From the NCBI RefSeq assembly GCF_002097535.1, contig NZ_CP020772.1, positions 2,108,001 through 2,172,000 of the forward strand: 64,000 bases of DNA. The letters run 5' to 3'. Source of the DNA: Halobacillus mangrovi (lineage in GTDB: Bacteria; Bacillota; Bacilli; Bacillales; Halobacillaceae). Of the stretch, positions 33,902 through 44,076 are shown in pieces; positions within the stretch are counted from its first letter, which is position 1, and each line of letters begins with the position of its first letter. The notes below the pieces were generated by a model that had not been told where the DNA came from, did not search any database, and saw only the letters and a list, made by a program, of their open reading frames with translations. Both the position numbers and the translations under genes were made by a program.

Positions 33902-35242
33902 ATGATTCGTACAATCGCTATCATTGTATTAAGTTTAACTACGATTGGAGCAGGAGTCTGGGGTTATAAGGAAAACCAGGATAAGAATGCTGTTCTCATT
34001 CAAGCAGAAAACAGCTATCAGCGAGCTTTTCATGAGTTGACCTATAATATCGACCTTTTGCACGACAAAATTGGAGCGTCTCTCGCAATGAACTCACGAA
34101 AGCAGTTGTCTCCACAACTCGCAGAAATATGGAAGATCGCCTCTGAAGCTAATTCAGATGTCGGTCAGCTCCCACTGACGCTACTCCCTTTTAATAAGAC
34201 GGAAGAATTTCTTTATGATGTTGGAGACTTTGCTTATCGCTCAGCCGTAAGAGATTTGGAGAAAAAACCTCTTAGTGAAAAAGAAATTAAAATGCTTGAA
34301 CAACTACACGAACAATCTGGTGAAATTGAAAATGAGCTGCGTAAGGTGCAAAATGTAGTGCTTAAGGATAACTTGCGATGGATGGACGTTCAGTTGGCCC
34401 TGGCAACCAATGACGAGGTAGGGGATAACACAATTGTGAACGGCTTTAAAACGGTAGAAAAATCTGTAGATGGATATACGCAATCTACAATGGAAGCAGG
34501 AATGGGTACGAAGAAACCTGAACAACAATACCGCTACCTTAAAGGTGAAAAACTTTCTGAAAATGAAGCTAAGAAAGTCGCAAGTGACTGGCTTGAAAAA
34601 GTGGATCAGTCCAAACTTACATTAACAAAATCAGGTAAAGGAGCTGATGTTCCTACCTACACCGCTTCTTTTCAAAACGGTAAGAAGAACGGCTATATTG
34701 ATTTAACAGAAAAAGGTGGGCATCCACTTACCATCATGATCAGCAGGCCAGTAGAAAAGGCAAAAATCAGTCTGCATGAAGCTTCTAACAAGGCAAGGGA
34801 ATTTGCTAAAGGATTAGATATATCCTCCTTAGAGCTTATCGAAAGCAGTCAATATGATAAGGTCGGTGTATTTCGTTTTGTATACACGAAAGATGGTGTC
34901 CGCTATTTCCCGGATTCCATTGTAGTCAAAGTGGCACTTGATGATGGTGAAGTTCTCGGTTTATCAGCTAGGGAATATTATAATTACCATAATGACCGCA
35001 ATTTAAACCCAGCTGAGATATCAGAAGAAGAAGCTAGAGACAAGGTTAACCCACAATTAAAAATTCAAGAACAGCATATGGCAGTGATAGAGAATGATGT
35101 TAAAGAACAGGTGCTCTGTTATGAATTTTTAACCACTATGGAAAATACCACCTATAGAATCTTCATCAACGCTACGAACGGTGAAGAGGAGAAAGTAGAA
35201 ACACTGAAAAAATCCGAAATGAAATTTAATCAAGAAGTGTAG
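33902..35242 (+). CDS. ypeB: Germination protein YpeB
   Basis: YpeB is required for SleB to accumulate in the spore and is made together with it. The 446-residue protein has an N-terminal membrane anchor (about 3-20), a helical middle and C-terminal PepSY-type repeats (LSENEAKKVASDWL, ISLHEASNKAREFAKG, ISEEEARDKVNPQL starts). GGAGGTGG precedes the ATG, 11 bases after the sleB stop. A strong terminator ends the operon. Confidence 0.94.
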   Translation: MIRTIAIIVLSLTTIGAGVWGYKENQDKNAVLIQAENSYQRAFHELTYNIDLLHDKIGASLAMNSRKQLSPQLAEIWKIASEANSDVGQLPLTLLPFNKTEEFLYDVGDFAYRSAVRDLEKKPLSEKEIKMLEQLHEQSGEIENELRKVQNVVLKDNLRWMDVQLALATNDEVGDNTIVNGFKTVEKSVDGYTQSTMEAGMGTKKPEQQYRYLKGEKLSENEAKKVASDWLEKVDQSKLTLTKSGKGADVPTYTASFQNGKKNGYIDLTEKGGHPLTIMISRPVEKAKISLHEASNKAREFAKGLDISSLELIESSQYDKVGVFRFVYTKDGVRYFPDSIVVKVALDDGEVLGLSAREYYNYHNDRNLNPAEISEEEARDKVNPQLKIQEQHMAVIENDVKEQVLCYEFLTTMENTTYRIFINATNGEEEKVETLKKSEMKFNQEV

Positions 35243-35243
35243 T

Positions 35244-35277
35244 AAAAGAACCACCTTGAAAAAGGTGGTTCTTTTAT
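35244..35277 (+). terminator. Terminator of sleB-ypeB
   Basis: A perfect 14-bp stem (35244-35257 with 35262-35275) closed by GAAA, with TTTT in its right arm and TATATTT after it. Confidence 0.92.
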
Positions 35278-35303
35278 ATTTCATAACAAAGGGGGAGAAA
35301 ATA

Positions 35304-35972
35304 GTGGGGATTATGAAGATTGGCATGGTGATTACATTAGAAATTCAGAATGAAGCTGAAGAAAGAACCGAAAAATATAGATGTAAACTGTTAGATTGTA
35401 ACCCCAATTTTATTTGCATCGACTATCCGGTCAATGTTAGGACTGGAAAAACAGGGGTCATTCTTGAAGGAGCAAAATTTCAAGCCAGTTTCGTCAGCGA
35501 AAATGAGTCAGTTTACATATTTAATACAGAAGTCATTGGCAGGGAAAAGACTAATACTAATATTCCTATTATAGTATTACATTTTCCAGGGGAAAAGGAC
35601 CTTATGAGGGTCCAGAGGCGAAGTTACGTACGTGTTAATTCAAGCCTGGATGCGGTGATTAAAGACGAAAAGCAACTATTTAATACGATAACTCAAGATA
35701 TAAGCGGTGGCGGGGTGGCAATAATTGAACCACCTAATTCTTCCTTCTCAGAGCAGCAGGCAGTAGAACTAATTCTAGTTTTACCATTGAATAATCAAAG
35801 CTCCATACGTGTACATACAAGTGCGAGGATTATTCGTATCACTGAACAAGAACAAGGGTATCCAAATAGGCTATCTGCCGAGTTTCAAAGCATAACAGAA
35901 AAACACAGACAAATAATCATGAAACACTGCTTTGACCAGCAGAGGCAAATAAGAAAGCTGGGTTTGAAATAG
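35304..35972 (+). CDS. motI: PilZ-domain c-di-GMP receptor (MotI/YpfA)
   Basis: A 222-residue YcgR-like protein with an N-terminal PilZN domain and a C-terminal PilZ domain. The c-di-GMP-binding residues are intact: Arg105-Arg106 with Arg110 in RVQRRSYVRV and the DISGGG motif at 132-137. In B. subtilis MotI binds the stator protein MotA and disengages the flagellar motor. GTG 35304 follows GGGGGAG by 6 bases. A frame reaching further upstream would run through the terminator and lacks a binding site. Confidence 0.9.
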   Translation: MGIMKIGMVITLEIQNEAEERTEKYRCKLLDCNPNFICIDYPVNVRTGKTGVILEGAKFQASFVSENESVYIFNTEVIGREKTNTNIPIIVLHFPGEKDLMRVQRRSYVRVNSSLDAVIKDEKQLFNTITQDISGGGVAIIEPPNSSFSEQQAVELILVLPLNNQSSIRVHTSARIIRITEQEQGYPNRLSAEFQSITEKHRQIIMKHCFDQQRQIRKLGLK

Positions 35973-36104
35973 AGGATTTCATGGATTTTTTATATTTAGT
36001 TATGTTATTCTTTACAGAGGAAAATCTAATAATTCGAATAAGCGCGCTTCCTATAAACAAGTGCGCTTTTGTACGTAGTAAGGAAAGTGGAGGAAGATGA
36101 AGTT

Positions 36105-36785
36105 ATGAACACAATGACAATCGCAATTGACGGTCCCGCAGCAGCAGGGAAAAGTACAGTAGCTAAAAAAGTAGCTGAAAAGCTTTCTATTATATATGTA
36201 GATACTGGAGCAATGTACAGAGCTTTGACTTGGAAAGCGATCCAAGAAAATGTAACGCTCGAGGATGAAACAGCCCTCACCGAACTTTTGAAAAATACAG
36301 AATTAAAACTAGTTCAATCTCCAATGGGGCAAAAGGTGGTTCTGAATGGAGATGACGTATCTGAAGCTATACGAACTAACGAAGTGACCAACCAAGTTTC
36401 GATCGTTGCTAAACATAAATCTGTTCGTGAAGAGATGGTGAAACGCCAGCAGGAGCTTGTTGAAGAGCAAGGCGTAGTAATGGACGGTCGTGATATTGGT
36501 ACGCATGTACTTCCTAATGCTGACGTTAAAATCTTCATGATAGCCTCTGTAGAAGAACGAGCGGAGAGACGACATAAGGAAAATAAACAAAAAGGATACG
36601 AATCGAATCTGGAGGAGATTAAGTCAGATATAAGGAAAAGAGACGAGATTGATTCTAATCGTAAAACCGCTCCTTTAGTAAAAGCAGAGGATGCCATTGA
36701 AGTAGATACAACCTCACTGTCAATTGAGGAAGTAGTTGACAAGATCATTGCAATTGTCAAAGAAAAGCAGCATAGGGAGGGATGA
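36105..36785 (+). CDS. cmk: Cytidylate kinase
   Basis: Cmk phosphorylates CMP and dCMP with ATP. The 226-residue product has the P-loop [19 protein letters not shown], the [10 protein letters not shown] motif and the lid [18 protein letters not shown] 36105 is about 10 bases after GGAGGA. ATG 36114 is also possible. It precedes plsC and the S1-domain gene, the common Bacillales order. Confidence 0.95.
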   Translation: MNTMTIAIDGPAAAGKSTVAKKVAEKLSIIYVDTGAMYRALTWKAIQENVTLEDETALTELLKNTELKLVQSPMGQKVVLNGDDVSEAIRTNEVTNQVSIVAKHKSVREEMVKRQQELVEEQGVVMDGRDIGTHVLPNADVKIFMIASVEERAERRHKENKQKGYESNLEEIKSDIRKRDEIDSNRKTAPLVKAEDAIEVDTTSLSIEEVVDKIIAIVKEKQHREG

Positions 36786-36789
36786 AGGA

Positions 36790-37371
36790 ATGAATCTCTA
36801 TAAATTAGGGAAGTTTCTTTGTACAGTAATTTTCTATCCGCTATACCGAATAAAAGTCATTGGTAAAGAGAATATCCCAAAGGACGGTCCTGTAATCATA
36901 TGTTCCAACCATATCTCTAATTTTGATCCCCCTGTCGTAGGGATTACAAGCGATAGAAACATCTATTTCATGGCTAAAGAAGAGTTGTTTAAGAACAAGT
37001 TCTTTGGGGGAATATTGAAAAGAGTCCATGCATTCCCAATAAAAAGAGGGATGAGGGACCGCAATGCTTTAAGGCAAGGTCTGAATGTGTTGAAGGAAAA
37101 CCACGCCCTGGGGCTGTTTCCTGAAGGCACACGTCAGAAAAACGGGGAAGTCGGCAAAGGGTTGGCAGGGGCAGGCTTTTTTGCCCTTCGATCTGAAGCT
37201 ACGATTGTTCCGTGTGCAATCATTGGTCCTTATCAAAAATTCAAACCGTTAAAGGTTGTTTATGGTGAACCAATTGATATGACAAGTTTTCGACAAGAAA
37301 AAGCGTCGGCTCAAGTCGTTACAGATCGAATTATGGAAGAAATCAGACAATTGCATAAAAATCACCGATGA
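36790..37371 (+). CDS. plsC: 1-acyl-sn-glycerol-3-phosphate acyltransferase
   Basis: PlsC acylates lysophosphatidic acid to phosphatidic acid at the membrane surface. The 193-residue product has the H-x4-D catalytic motif (His41, Asp46 in NHISNFDPP), the FPEGTR substrate motif (110-115) and a hydrophobic N-terminus. I start at ATG 36790, 4 bases after the cmk stop and close to GGGAGGGA, so it is cotranslated with cmk. Confidence 0.92.
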   Translation: MNLYKLGKFLCTVIFYPLYRIKVIGKENIPKDGPVIICSNHISNFDPPVVGITSDRNIYFMAKEELFKNKFFGGILKRVHAFPIKRGMRDRNALRQGLNVLKENHALGLFPEGTRQKNGEVGKGLAGAGFFALRSEATIVPCAIIGPYQKFKPLKVVYGEPIDMTSFRQEKASAQVVTDRIMEEIRQLHKNHR

Positions 37372-37413
37372 GAGAAGCGTAAACACTTGACAAAAAGCTC
37401 TAAATATTAGAAG

Positions 37414-37442
37414 TTAGACAAAAGGGCATTTCTGTATTATAA
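37414..37442 (+). promoter_or_regulatory. Candidate SigA promoter of the S1-domain gene
   Basis: TTAGAC (37414-37419), 17 bases, TTATAA (37437-37442), 33 bases before the start codon. A consensus TTGACA also occurs at 37387-37392 but has no matching -10. Confidence 0.4.
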
Positions 37443-37475
37443 GGTTGTGTCGGAAATTGAAGGAGGTAGCTTGGT

Positions 37476-38618
37476 ATGGATGAAATGAATCAAGAAGTAT
37501 CTGGAATGAAAGAATTCTCTGCAGGGGACATTGTGACTGGTAAAGTCGTAAAAATTGAAGAAAAACAGGTCCTCGTAGATGTTGGATATAAAGTAGAGGG
37601 GATTGTACCTATCAGTGAATTATCCAGCCTTCATGTTGAAAAAGCATCTGACGCAGTGAGCGAGGGTGATGAGCTCACACTTCAGGTGAAAAAAGTAGAA
37701 GACGATGAAATCGTTCTTTCTAAGCGTGCTGTGGATGCGGATAAAGCATGGCAGGACCTTGAAGAGAAATTTGAAAGCGGAGAGATCTTTGAAGCAGAGG
37801 TCAAAGACGTCGTTAAAGGCGGTCTTGTCGTTGATATCGGTCTCCGTGGATTTATTCCAGCATCCTTAGTTGAAACCTATTATGTAGAAGATTTTGAAGA
37901 CTACAAAGGTAAAAACCTATCCCTTAAAGTTGTAGAACTGGATCGCGAGCAGAATCGTGTCATCCTGTCTCACCGTGCAGTCGTAGAGCAGGAAGAAGCT
38001 GCTAAAAAACAAGAAGTCCTACATTCATTGGAGGAAGGTCAAGTAATTGAAGGTACCGTCCAGCGTTTAACTGACTTCGGTGCATTTGTTAACCTTGGAG
38101 GGATTGACGGACTCGTACATATCTCTCAGCTATCCCATCAGCATGTTGAGAAAGCATCTGATGTTGTTGAGGAGGGACAGACAGTAAAAGTTAAAGTACT
38201 TTCCGTTGATCGTGACAATGAAAGAATTTCTCTATCATTGAAGGCTACACAGCCAGGACCTTGGCACGACCTTCAAAACAAAGTAAAACAAGGCGAAGTT
38301 CTTGAGGGAACTGTAAGACGTCTTGTAAGCTTTGGTGCTTTTGTTGAAGTATTCCCAGGTGTAGAAGGTCTTGTACACATTTCACAAATTTCGAACCGTC
38401 ATATTGGAACTCCTGGAGAAGTTCTTGATGAGGGTCAGGAAGTCCAAGTTAAAGTACTTGATGTTGATGAGGATGCGAAGCGTCTTTCTCTAAGTATGAA
38501 GGAGCTTGAACGTGAGGAATCACGTCAGGAAATTCAGCAGTATGAGAAAGAAGACGATAATTCTGGATTCTCACTCAGTGATATGATTGGTGATAAACTA
38601 GATAAGTATAAAAAATAA
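37476..38618 (+). CDS. ypfD: 30S ribosomal protein S1 homologue YpfD
   Basis: A 380-residue protein made of four S1 RNA-binding repeats (about 14-83, 100-168, 190-258, 275-345). The last two end in GLVHISQLS and GLVHISQIS, and the tail is acidic. It is shorter than the six-repeat S1 of Gram-negatives and matches the Bacillus homologue, which is not essential and associates loosely with ribosomes. AAGGAGGT precedes the ATG. Confidence 0.92.
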   Translation: MDEMNQEVSGMKEFSAGDIVTGKVVKIEEKQVLVDVGYKVEGIVPISELSSLHVEKASDAVSEGDELTLQVKKVEDDEIVLSKRAVDADKAWQDLEEKFESGEIFEAEVKDVVKGGLVVDIGLRGFIPASLVETYYVEDFEDYKGKNLSLKVVELDREQNRVILSHRAVVEQEEAAKKQEVLHSLEEGQVIEGTVQRLTDFGAFVNLGGIDGLVHISQLSHQHVEKASDVVEEGQTVKVKVLSVDRDNERISLSLKATQPGPWHDLQNKVKQGEVLEGTVRRLVSFGAFVEVFPGVEGLVHISQISNRHIGTPGEVLDEGQEVQVKVLDVDEDAKRLSLSMKELEREESRQEIQQYEKEDDNSGFSLSDMIGDKLDKYKK

Positions 38619-38634
38619 TGATTGGATGATGGAT

Positions 38635-39678
38635 ATGACAAGATCTGAGAGGAAAATTGATCATATCCACCATGCCTTGGGTCATGAACGCAATTTTTAC
38701 AATCACTTTGATGATGTGAATATCGTTCACCAGAGTCTAGCGAGACTGGATTTTAATCAATTAAGCATAGATACTAAAGTTGGGGAACTTAATTTAAGTT
38801 CCCCTCTTTTTGTTAATGCAATGACCGGTGGTGGTGGAGAGAAAACGGAGCAAATCAATCGTGATTTAGCTTTAGCTGCTAAAGAGACAGGTATAGGAAT
38901 GGCTGTCGGTTCTCAAATGTCAGCTATTAAGAATCCTGAAGAGAGGCGAACCTACGAAGTTGTTCGAGAAGTCAATCCGGAGGGGATAGTCTTTGCAAAT
39001 GTGGGAAGTGAAGCGGATGCAAAGCAAGCCAATGAGGCAATAGATATGCTAAAAGCGAATGCTTTACAAATCCACATTAATACCCTACAGGAAATGATTA
39101 TGCCTGAAGGAGATCGTGATTTTACAGATCGATTAAAAAAAATCGAAACAATAGTTAAAGAAATAGAAATCCCTGTAATTATAAAAGAAGTTGGTTTCGG
39201 AATGTCGAAGGAAACTGTGGAGCAATTATATACAATAGGTGTCCGTTATGTGGATGTCGCCGGACTAGGAGGGACGAATTTTTCCAGAGTTGAAAACAGA
39301 AGGCGGGATAAGCAACTTGAGTCCTTTAACAACTGGGGAATTCCAACTCCTCTATCTATTATAGAAGCTACGCATACAGCTCATGATAGGGGTGATTTTC
39401 ACATTATTGGCTCAGGTGGCATCCGAAATGGCTTAGACGGTGTGAAAGCCATGGTACTTGGCAGCGAAGCTTTCGGCATGGCGGGAAACCTTTTAAGAGT
39501 GCTTCTCGAAGATGGGAAAGAAGCTTTGGTTGCAGAAATTTGTCATATTCATCAAGAGATTAAAATAGCTATGATGCTTCTTAATGCTAACACAGTGCGA
39601 GATTTTAAAGGAAAGCCGTACGTACTTTATGGTCGAACGAAAGAGTGGAAAGAGCAAAGGATAAGTTCCAGTCTATGA
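38635..39678 (+). CDS. fni: Type 2 isopentenyl-diphosphate delta-isomerase
   Basis: An FMN- and NADPH-dependent enzyme that interconverts isopentenyl and dimethylallyl diphosphate, feeding the prenyl chains made by hepS/hepT further down this window. The 347-residue product begins with RSERKIDHI and has FVNAMTGGGGEKTEQIN, IIKEVGFGMS, VDVAGLGGTNFS and GSGGIRNGLD. I start at ATG 38635 because GGATGA lies 5 bases upstream. ATGs at 38626 and 38629 lack a site. Confidence 0.93.
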   Translation: MTRSERKIDHIHHALGHERNFYNHFDDVNIVHQSLARLDFNQLSIDTKVGELNLSSPLFVNAMTGGGGEKTEQINRDLALAAKETGIGMAVGSQMSAIKNPEERRTYEVVREVNPEGIVFANVGSEADAKQANEAIDMLKANALQIHINTLQEMIMPEGDRDFTDRLKKIETIVKEIEIPVIIKEVGFGMSKETVEQLYTIGVRYVDVAGLGGTNFSRVENRRRDKQLESFNNWGIPTPLSIIEATHTAHDRGDFHIIGSGGIRNGLDGVKAMVLGSEAFGMAGNLLRVLLEDGKEALVAEICHIHQEIKIAMMLLNANTVRDFKGKPYVLYGRTKEWKEQRISSSL

Positions 39679-39700
39679 CAGCAGTCATAGGCTTTTTTTA
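39671..39700 (+). terminator. Terminator overlapping the fni stop codon
   Basis: GTCTATGAC (39671-39679) pairs with GTCATAGGC (39684-39692, one G-U) and is followed by TTTTTTT. The TGA stop of fni lies in the stem. Confidence 0.85.
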
Positions 39701-39758
39701 TTGATTTCGTTTAAACCTACTTCAAGCTACCTATAATAGAAAAGAAGGAGAGGGTCGT

Positions 39759-40355
39759 ATGACTGCCACCTACTATTGGTATGCTTGGACGATTTCGATT
39801 ATTGCCTATTTTTTTATTCAAAAATCCCAATTAAGATTGAAAATCTTGCTTTTTACAGGGATAAGTATGTCTACATACTCTTTATCTTTTTGGAATGGTC
39901 AACAGCATTTCTACCTTCATATTGCAGTTCTTGGTTTCTTTGGGCTCATATTCTGGACCAGTAGGAACAGGGGATGGATCGAACACTTTTGGCCTTTTGT
40001 ACTAAGTATAGGCTACACTTCCTTTCAACTCTTTTTTATGGTAAATCCGGTTTGGCTTGAGCTTCCCGGGATTCCCATAGGATTGATAGCCGTTTTATTA
40101 TTATTGAAGTATTTCTGCAGGGATCTAGAAGGATTGATAGGGATGTGGCTATTGATGGTTGCTATTGGTACGCTATGCTCTTATTTGATTCTTTCGTTAT
40201 ATTCTGATGGTGGAGTGTTTTTCAATAATCAAATTCTTTTACTAGCTGCACAAGGAATTCTAATCCTACTATTTTTTCATGGGTTAGAAAAGCTGAAAAG
40301 TATGAATAAAAAGAAAAGAATTCAGCGAATAAACAAAGGAGCTGCATTGATGTGA
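39759..40355 (+). CDS. yphA: Membrane protein YphA
   Basis: A 198-residue polytopic membrane protein, about six helices, with a basic C-terminus (KKKRIQRINKG). Position between fni and the YIEGIA gene and length match B. subtilis YphA. Its function is unknown. GAAGGAGAGGG precedes the ATG. The stop overlaps the GTG start of the next gene, so they form an operon. Confidence 0.85.
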   Translation: MTATYYWYAWTISIIAYFFIQKSQLRLKILLFTGISMSTYSLSFWNGQQHFYLHIAVLGFFGLIFWTSRNRGWIEHFWPFVLSIGYTSFQLFFMVNPVWLELPGIPIGLIAVLLLLKYFCRDLEGLIGMWLLMVAIGTLCSYLILSLYSDGGVFFNNQILLLAAQGILILLFFHGLEKLKSMNKKKRIQRINKGAALM

Positions 40356-41233
40356 ACGAATATACCTATCCCATTATAGCTGGAATTGCTGTCGGTACAG
40401 CGTTGCGAATCTTTATGCTTCGCAGCGATTACAGACAGTATCCCACTTATTTGCACGGGAAAATCATTCATTTATCTCTAGGGTTTATTGCTGCATCACT
40501 AGGAACAATTGCTATACCTTCTATTATGGAAAAAGAGTTCACTGCTGTAACCTTTCTGACTCTAGCAGCTTCTCAATTCCGTGAAGTGAGAAATATGGAG
40601 CGGAATACTCTGACAGAGATGGACTCCTATGAATTAGTGCCACGAGGCAATACGTATATTGAAGGTATTGCCGTGACATTCGAAAGCCGGAATTATTTAG
40701 TCATTTTCACTTCTTTTGTAGTCACGCTATGTTATTTGGCTATAAATATTTGGGCTTCTGTTGTAGCAACAATCTTATGTTTTGTCCTTGCAAAATTTCT
40801 TATGAGCGGCTCTAAATTGTCTGATATTGTAACGGTGGAACAATCTGAGCTTCATTTTGATGGGGCAGGCCTTTACGTAGATAACATTTATATCATGAAT
40901 ATAGGGTTGCCAGAAAGGCAAAAAGAAATCATGAAGTATGGGATGGGATTTATCCTAACCCCTAAGTCTTTTAGCGTGCGTTCAACTATCGCTAACCTTG
41001 GTCAGAGGCAAGCAATTTTGCATGATGTTTCCGTAAGTCTAGGTGTTTTTAGGGATTCTGGGACGCCTGCTCTTGTCCCTTTAATTAAAAGGGATTTGAA
41101 TGACGGAAGGATTGGGGTATTTATCCTTCCACAACTTCAAGATCCTGTAAGAGCGAAAGAAATCATTTCATCTGTGCCAGTTTTAGAAAATGCTATACAA
41201 ATGCCTTCGAAGCGGATGAGTCAGGAGGGATAA
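40352..41233 (+). CDS. YIEGIA-family membrane protein
   Basis: A 293-residue protein carrying the name-giving motif YIEGIA near residue 106. It has hydrophobic helices at the N-terminus and centre (about 5-20, 40-65, 115-150) and a soluble C-terminal half. It is found in spore formers and its role is unknown. GTG 40352 overlaps the yphA stop, with AAGGAG about 10 bases upstream. The small gene 3 bases downstream is annotated in this family as its capping partner, so the two likely form a complex. Confidence 0.82.
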   Translation: MNEYTYPIIAGIAVGTALRIFMLRSDYRQYPTYLHGKIIHLSLGFIAASLGTIAIPSIMEKEFTAVTFLTLAASQFREVRNMERNTLTEMDSYELVPRGNTYIEGIAVTFESRNYLVIFTSFVVTLCYLAINIWASVVATILCFVLAKFLMSGSKLSDIVTVEQSELHFDGAGLYVDNIYIMNIGLPERQKEIMKYGMGFILTPKSFSVRSTIANLGQRQAILHDVSVSLGVFRDSGTPALVPLIKRDLNDGRIGVFILPQLQDPVRAKEIISSVPVLENAIQMPSKRMSQEG

Positions 41234-41236
41234 GCT

Positions 41237-41422
41237 GTGAAGATGGAAAAAGCGATACTAGCTTCCATTACATTAAAATCAGATAAAGTTTCAGGAAGTG
41301 CTGCAGTCTTCCATTGTGATACGAAAGAGGAAATGGAATCTGTAGCTGCGAACTTAGAAGCAATTCTAGACGGTATTGCTCACCGTCTAAGTGATTCTCT
41401 CTATATTATCGTAAAGCATTAA
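41237..41422 (+). CDS. Small protein, capping complex subunit for YIEGIA
   Basis: A 61-residue soluble protein, ILASITLKSDKVSGSAAVFHC at the start and a helix with EEMESVAANLEAIL later. It begins 3 bases after the YIEGIA gene, with AGGAGGG 7 bases before GTG 41237 (ATG 41243 is an alternative). Size and context match the small partner named for YIEGIA proteins. Function is unknown. Confidence 0.75.
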   Translation: MKMEKAILASITLKSDKVSGSAAVFHCDTKEEMESVAANLEAILDGIAHRLSDSLYIIVKH

Positions 41423-41475
41423 TTTGAATTGAGTATTAAAAGAAAGTCTGCTAAAATAAGAAAGTTAATGGCTAT

Positions 41476-41535
41476 CTGCTGTTCTATGGAGAGAAGCTGT
41501 CGCGCAGCATGCCCATAGAAGAGCAGTCTTTTTTT
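41476..41535 (+). terminator. Long two-part terminator upstream of der
   Basis: CTGCTGTTCTATGG (41476-41489) pairs with CCATAGAAGAGCAG (41513-41526, one G-G mismatch). A small inner hairpin GCTG/CAGC lies in the loop. TTTTTTTT follows. It ends the yphA operon. Confidence 0.85.
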
Positions 41536-41639
41536 GCCAATGAGAGAGGGATTATCAAAGGATGATTCCGTCTTTTACGTTTTCATGCTTGATAAAACGT
41601 GGAATAATGAAATTAGAATGAGGAAAGGATGATCCTTTC

Positions 41640-42950
41640 ATGAGAAAATCAGTTGTCGCGATAGTTGGACGGCCGAATATTGGAAAGTCTACGATTTTCA
41701 ATCGGCTTGTTGGAGAAAGAATATCCATTGTAGAAGACACCCCTGGGGTGACTCGTGACCGTATCTATGCTGAAGCTGAATGGCTGACCACAACCTTTAA
41801 TGTGATAGATACTGGTGGGATCGAACTTGGTGATGAGCCGCTACTTGTACAAATGAGAGCGCAAGCCCAAGTGGCAATCGATGAAGCAGATGTTATTATC
41901 TTCATGGTCAATAGCCGTGATGGAATTACAGGTGCTGATGAAGAAGTAGCAAAAATATTATTCAAATCGAATAAACCAGTTGTCCTTGCTGTGAATAAGG
42001 TTGACAATCCTGAAATGCGGGAGAATATTTATGAATTTTATTCGCTTGGATTTGGTGAGCCTTTTCCTATATCCGGTACACATGGCCTTGGCTTAGGGGA
42101 CATGCTGGATGAGGTTGTTAATCACTTCCCGGAACAAGTACAAGAAGAAATCGAAGATGATACGATTCGCTTTAGTTTGATCGGCAGGCCGAATGTAGGG
42201 AAATCTTCCCTTGTTAACAGTCTTTTAGGTCAGGAGCGTGTTATCGTCAGTGATATTGCTGGAACCACTAGGGATGCGATTGACACACCTTTCTCTAAAG
42301 ACGATCGAGACTTTGTGATTATTGATACAGCGGGGATGAGAAAACGAGGTAAAGTGTATGAATCAACTGAGAAATACAGTATCATTCGTGCGTTGAAAGC
42401 GATAGAACGATCTGATGTGGTCTTGACACTCATTGATGCTGATACAGGGATTCAGGAACAGGATAAGAAGATTGCCGGATATGCTCATGAAGCTGGAAAA
42501 GCTGTGATCATCGTTGTCAATAAGTGGGATACCGTGGATAAGGGAGAAAAGACGATGAAGGAATTTGAAGATAAAGTCCGTTCCGATTTCCGGTTCTTGG
42601 ATTATGCTCCTATCGTATTTCTTTCGGCAAAAACGAAGAAACGGATTCATACGCTGCTGCCAAAAGTGCTTGAAGCTAGTGAGAACCATGCTAAACGTGT
42701 ACAGACCAATATATTGAACGAAGTGATCATGGATGCGCTAGCCATGAATCCATCTCCGTCCATTAAAGGTCAGAAATTGAAAATTTTCTATGCTACTCAA
42801 GTTTCTGTTAAACCGCCTAGCTTTGTCGTGTTTGTCAACGAACCTGAGCTAATGCATTTCACTTATGAGCGTTTCTTGGAAAATAGAATACGAGAGGCTT
42901 TCGGATTTGAAGGAACTCCTATTAAAATTTTTGCCAGAAAACGCAGTTGA
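41640..42950 (+). CDS. der: Ribosome-associated GTPase Der (EngA)
   Basis: Der is an essential double GTPase for 50S subunit assembly. The 436-residue product has two G domains: [25 protein letters not shown] and then [25 protein letters not shown]-like domain (about 350-436) follows. The upstream AAAGGATGATCCTTT palindrome (about 41622-41636) covers the ribosome binding site. Synteny with gpsA is standard. Confidence 0.96.
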   Translation: MRKSVVAIVGRPNIGKSTIFNRLVGERISIVEDTPGVTRDRIYAEAEWLTTTFNVIDTGGIELGDEPLLVQMRAQAQVAIDEADVIIFMVNSRDGITGADEEVAKILFKSNKPVVLAVNKVDNPEMRENIYEFYSLGFGEPFPISGTHGLGLGDMLDEVVNHFPEQVQEEIEDDTIRFSLIGRPNVGKSSLVNSLLGQERVIVSDIAGTTRDAIDTPFSKDDRDFVIIDTAGMRKRGKVYESTEKYSIIRALKAIERSDVVLTLIDADTGIQEQDKKIAGYAHEAGKAVIIVVNKWDTVDKGEKTMKEFEDKVRSDFRFLDYAPIVFLSAKTKKRIHTLLPKVLEASENHAKRVQTNILNEVIMDALAMNPSPSIKGQKLKIFYATQVSVKPPSFVVFVNEPELMHFTYERFLENRIREAFGFEGTPIKIFARKRS

Positions 42951-42974
42951 TCGTAAATGAAGGGAGTAGGTAAC

Positions 42975-44015
42975 ATGGAAAAAGTAGCTGTTCTAGGGGC
43001 AGGAAGCTGGGGTACTGCTCTTGCCCTTGTCCTTGCCGATAACGGTCATGAGGTTGCTTTATGGTCACATAGGAAAGAACATGCCGATGAAATCAATCGT
43101 CTGCACACAAATGAGAAATATTTGAAAGGGATCTCTATCCCCGAAGCAATTGTAGCCGATAATGACTTGTCCAAAGTTGTTGATGGTGCTAAACACATCG
43201 TTCTTGTTGTACCAACCAAAGCAATTCGGGAAGTTTGTCAGGATTTGACGAAGGTACTTAAACAGAAGGTTATCATTACTCACGCTTCAAAAGGTATTGA
43301 ACCAGAAACCTATAAGCGTGTCTCAGAAATTATTCAAGAAGAGATACCTAAAGAGTTTTACGAAGATATTGTTGTCCTCTCAGGACCTAGTCATGCTGAA
43401 GAAGTTAGCCTGAGACAGCCAACAACGGTAACAGTTTCTGCAGGGGAATTGCATGTTGCTGAGAATGTACAGGACCTCTTCATCAATAGTCAGTTCAGGG
43501 TTTATACGTCTCCGGATCTTGTCGGAGTTGAACTTGGTGGTGCTTTAAAAAATATTATAGCTCTGGGAGCGGGAATCTCTGATGGCCTTGGCTATGGAGA
43601 CAATGCGAAAGCGGCTCTTATTACACGAGGGCTGGCTGAAATCGCCCGTCTAGGAACTTCTATGGGAGCTAATCCCCTTACTTTTTCTGGGCTTACAGGA
43701 ATTGGTGATTTAATTGTCACTTGTACAAGTTCCCACAGCCGTAACTGGCGTGCCGGTTACAAATTAGGTCAGGGAAATGACTTAGATGAAGTACTGGAAC
43801 AGATGGGAATGGTCGTGGAAGGAGTCCGCACAACGAAAGCTGCCTATCAACTTTCTAAAGATCAAGAAGTTGAGATGCCGATTACTGCTGGAATTTATCA
43901 AATTCTTTTTGAACAAGCGGATCCAAGAGATGTCGTGGACCAGTTAATGACAAGAATTCGCAGACATGAGATGGAAGATTTAACAAATATCTTAGATGAT
44001 CAAATGAATGACTGA
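42975..44015 (+). CDS. gpsA: NAD(P)H-dependent glycerol-3-phosphate dehydrogenase
   Basis: GpsA makes sn-glycerol-3-phosphate for phospholipids from dihydroxyacetone phosphate. The 346-residue product has the Rossmann loop [12 protein letters not shown], the KGIEPET and SGPSHAEE motifs and the catalytic lysine in [14 protein letters not shown] start at ATG 42975, with AGGGAG upstream. An ATG at 42957 precedes that site. Der and GpsA are 24 bases apart and probably cotranscribed. Confidence 0.95.
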   Translation: MEKVAVLGAGSWGTALALVLADNGHEVALWSHRKEHADEINRLHTNEKYLKGISIPEAIVADNDLSKVVDGAKHIVLVVPTKAIREVCQDLTKVLKQKVIITHASKGIEPETYKRVSEIIQEEIPKEFYEDIVVLSGPSHAEEVSLRQPTTVTVSAGELHVAENVQDLFINSQFRVYTSPDLVGVELGGALKNIIALGAGISDGLGYGDNAKAALITRGLAEIARLGTSMGANPLTFSGLTGIGDLIVTCTSSHSRNWRAGYKLGQGNDLDEVLEQMGMVVEGVRTTKAAYQLSKDQEVEMPITAGIYQILFEQADPRDVVDQLMTRIRRHEMEDLTNILDDQMND

Positions 44016-44076
44016 CAAATGATCTCCTTTGTGCATAGACTATCAAGAACTTAACGCACGAGGAGGTCAACTGTAT

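Noticed and set aside
36314..36760. 148-codon frame on the minus strand opposite cmk
   Set aside because: Ser/Thr-rich shadow of the cmk coding sequence without a start signal.
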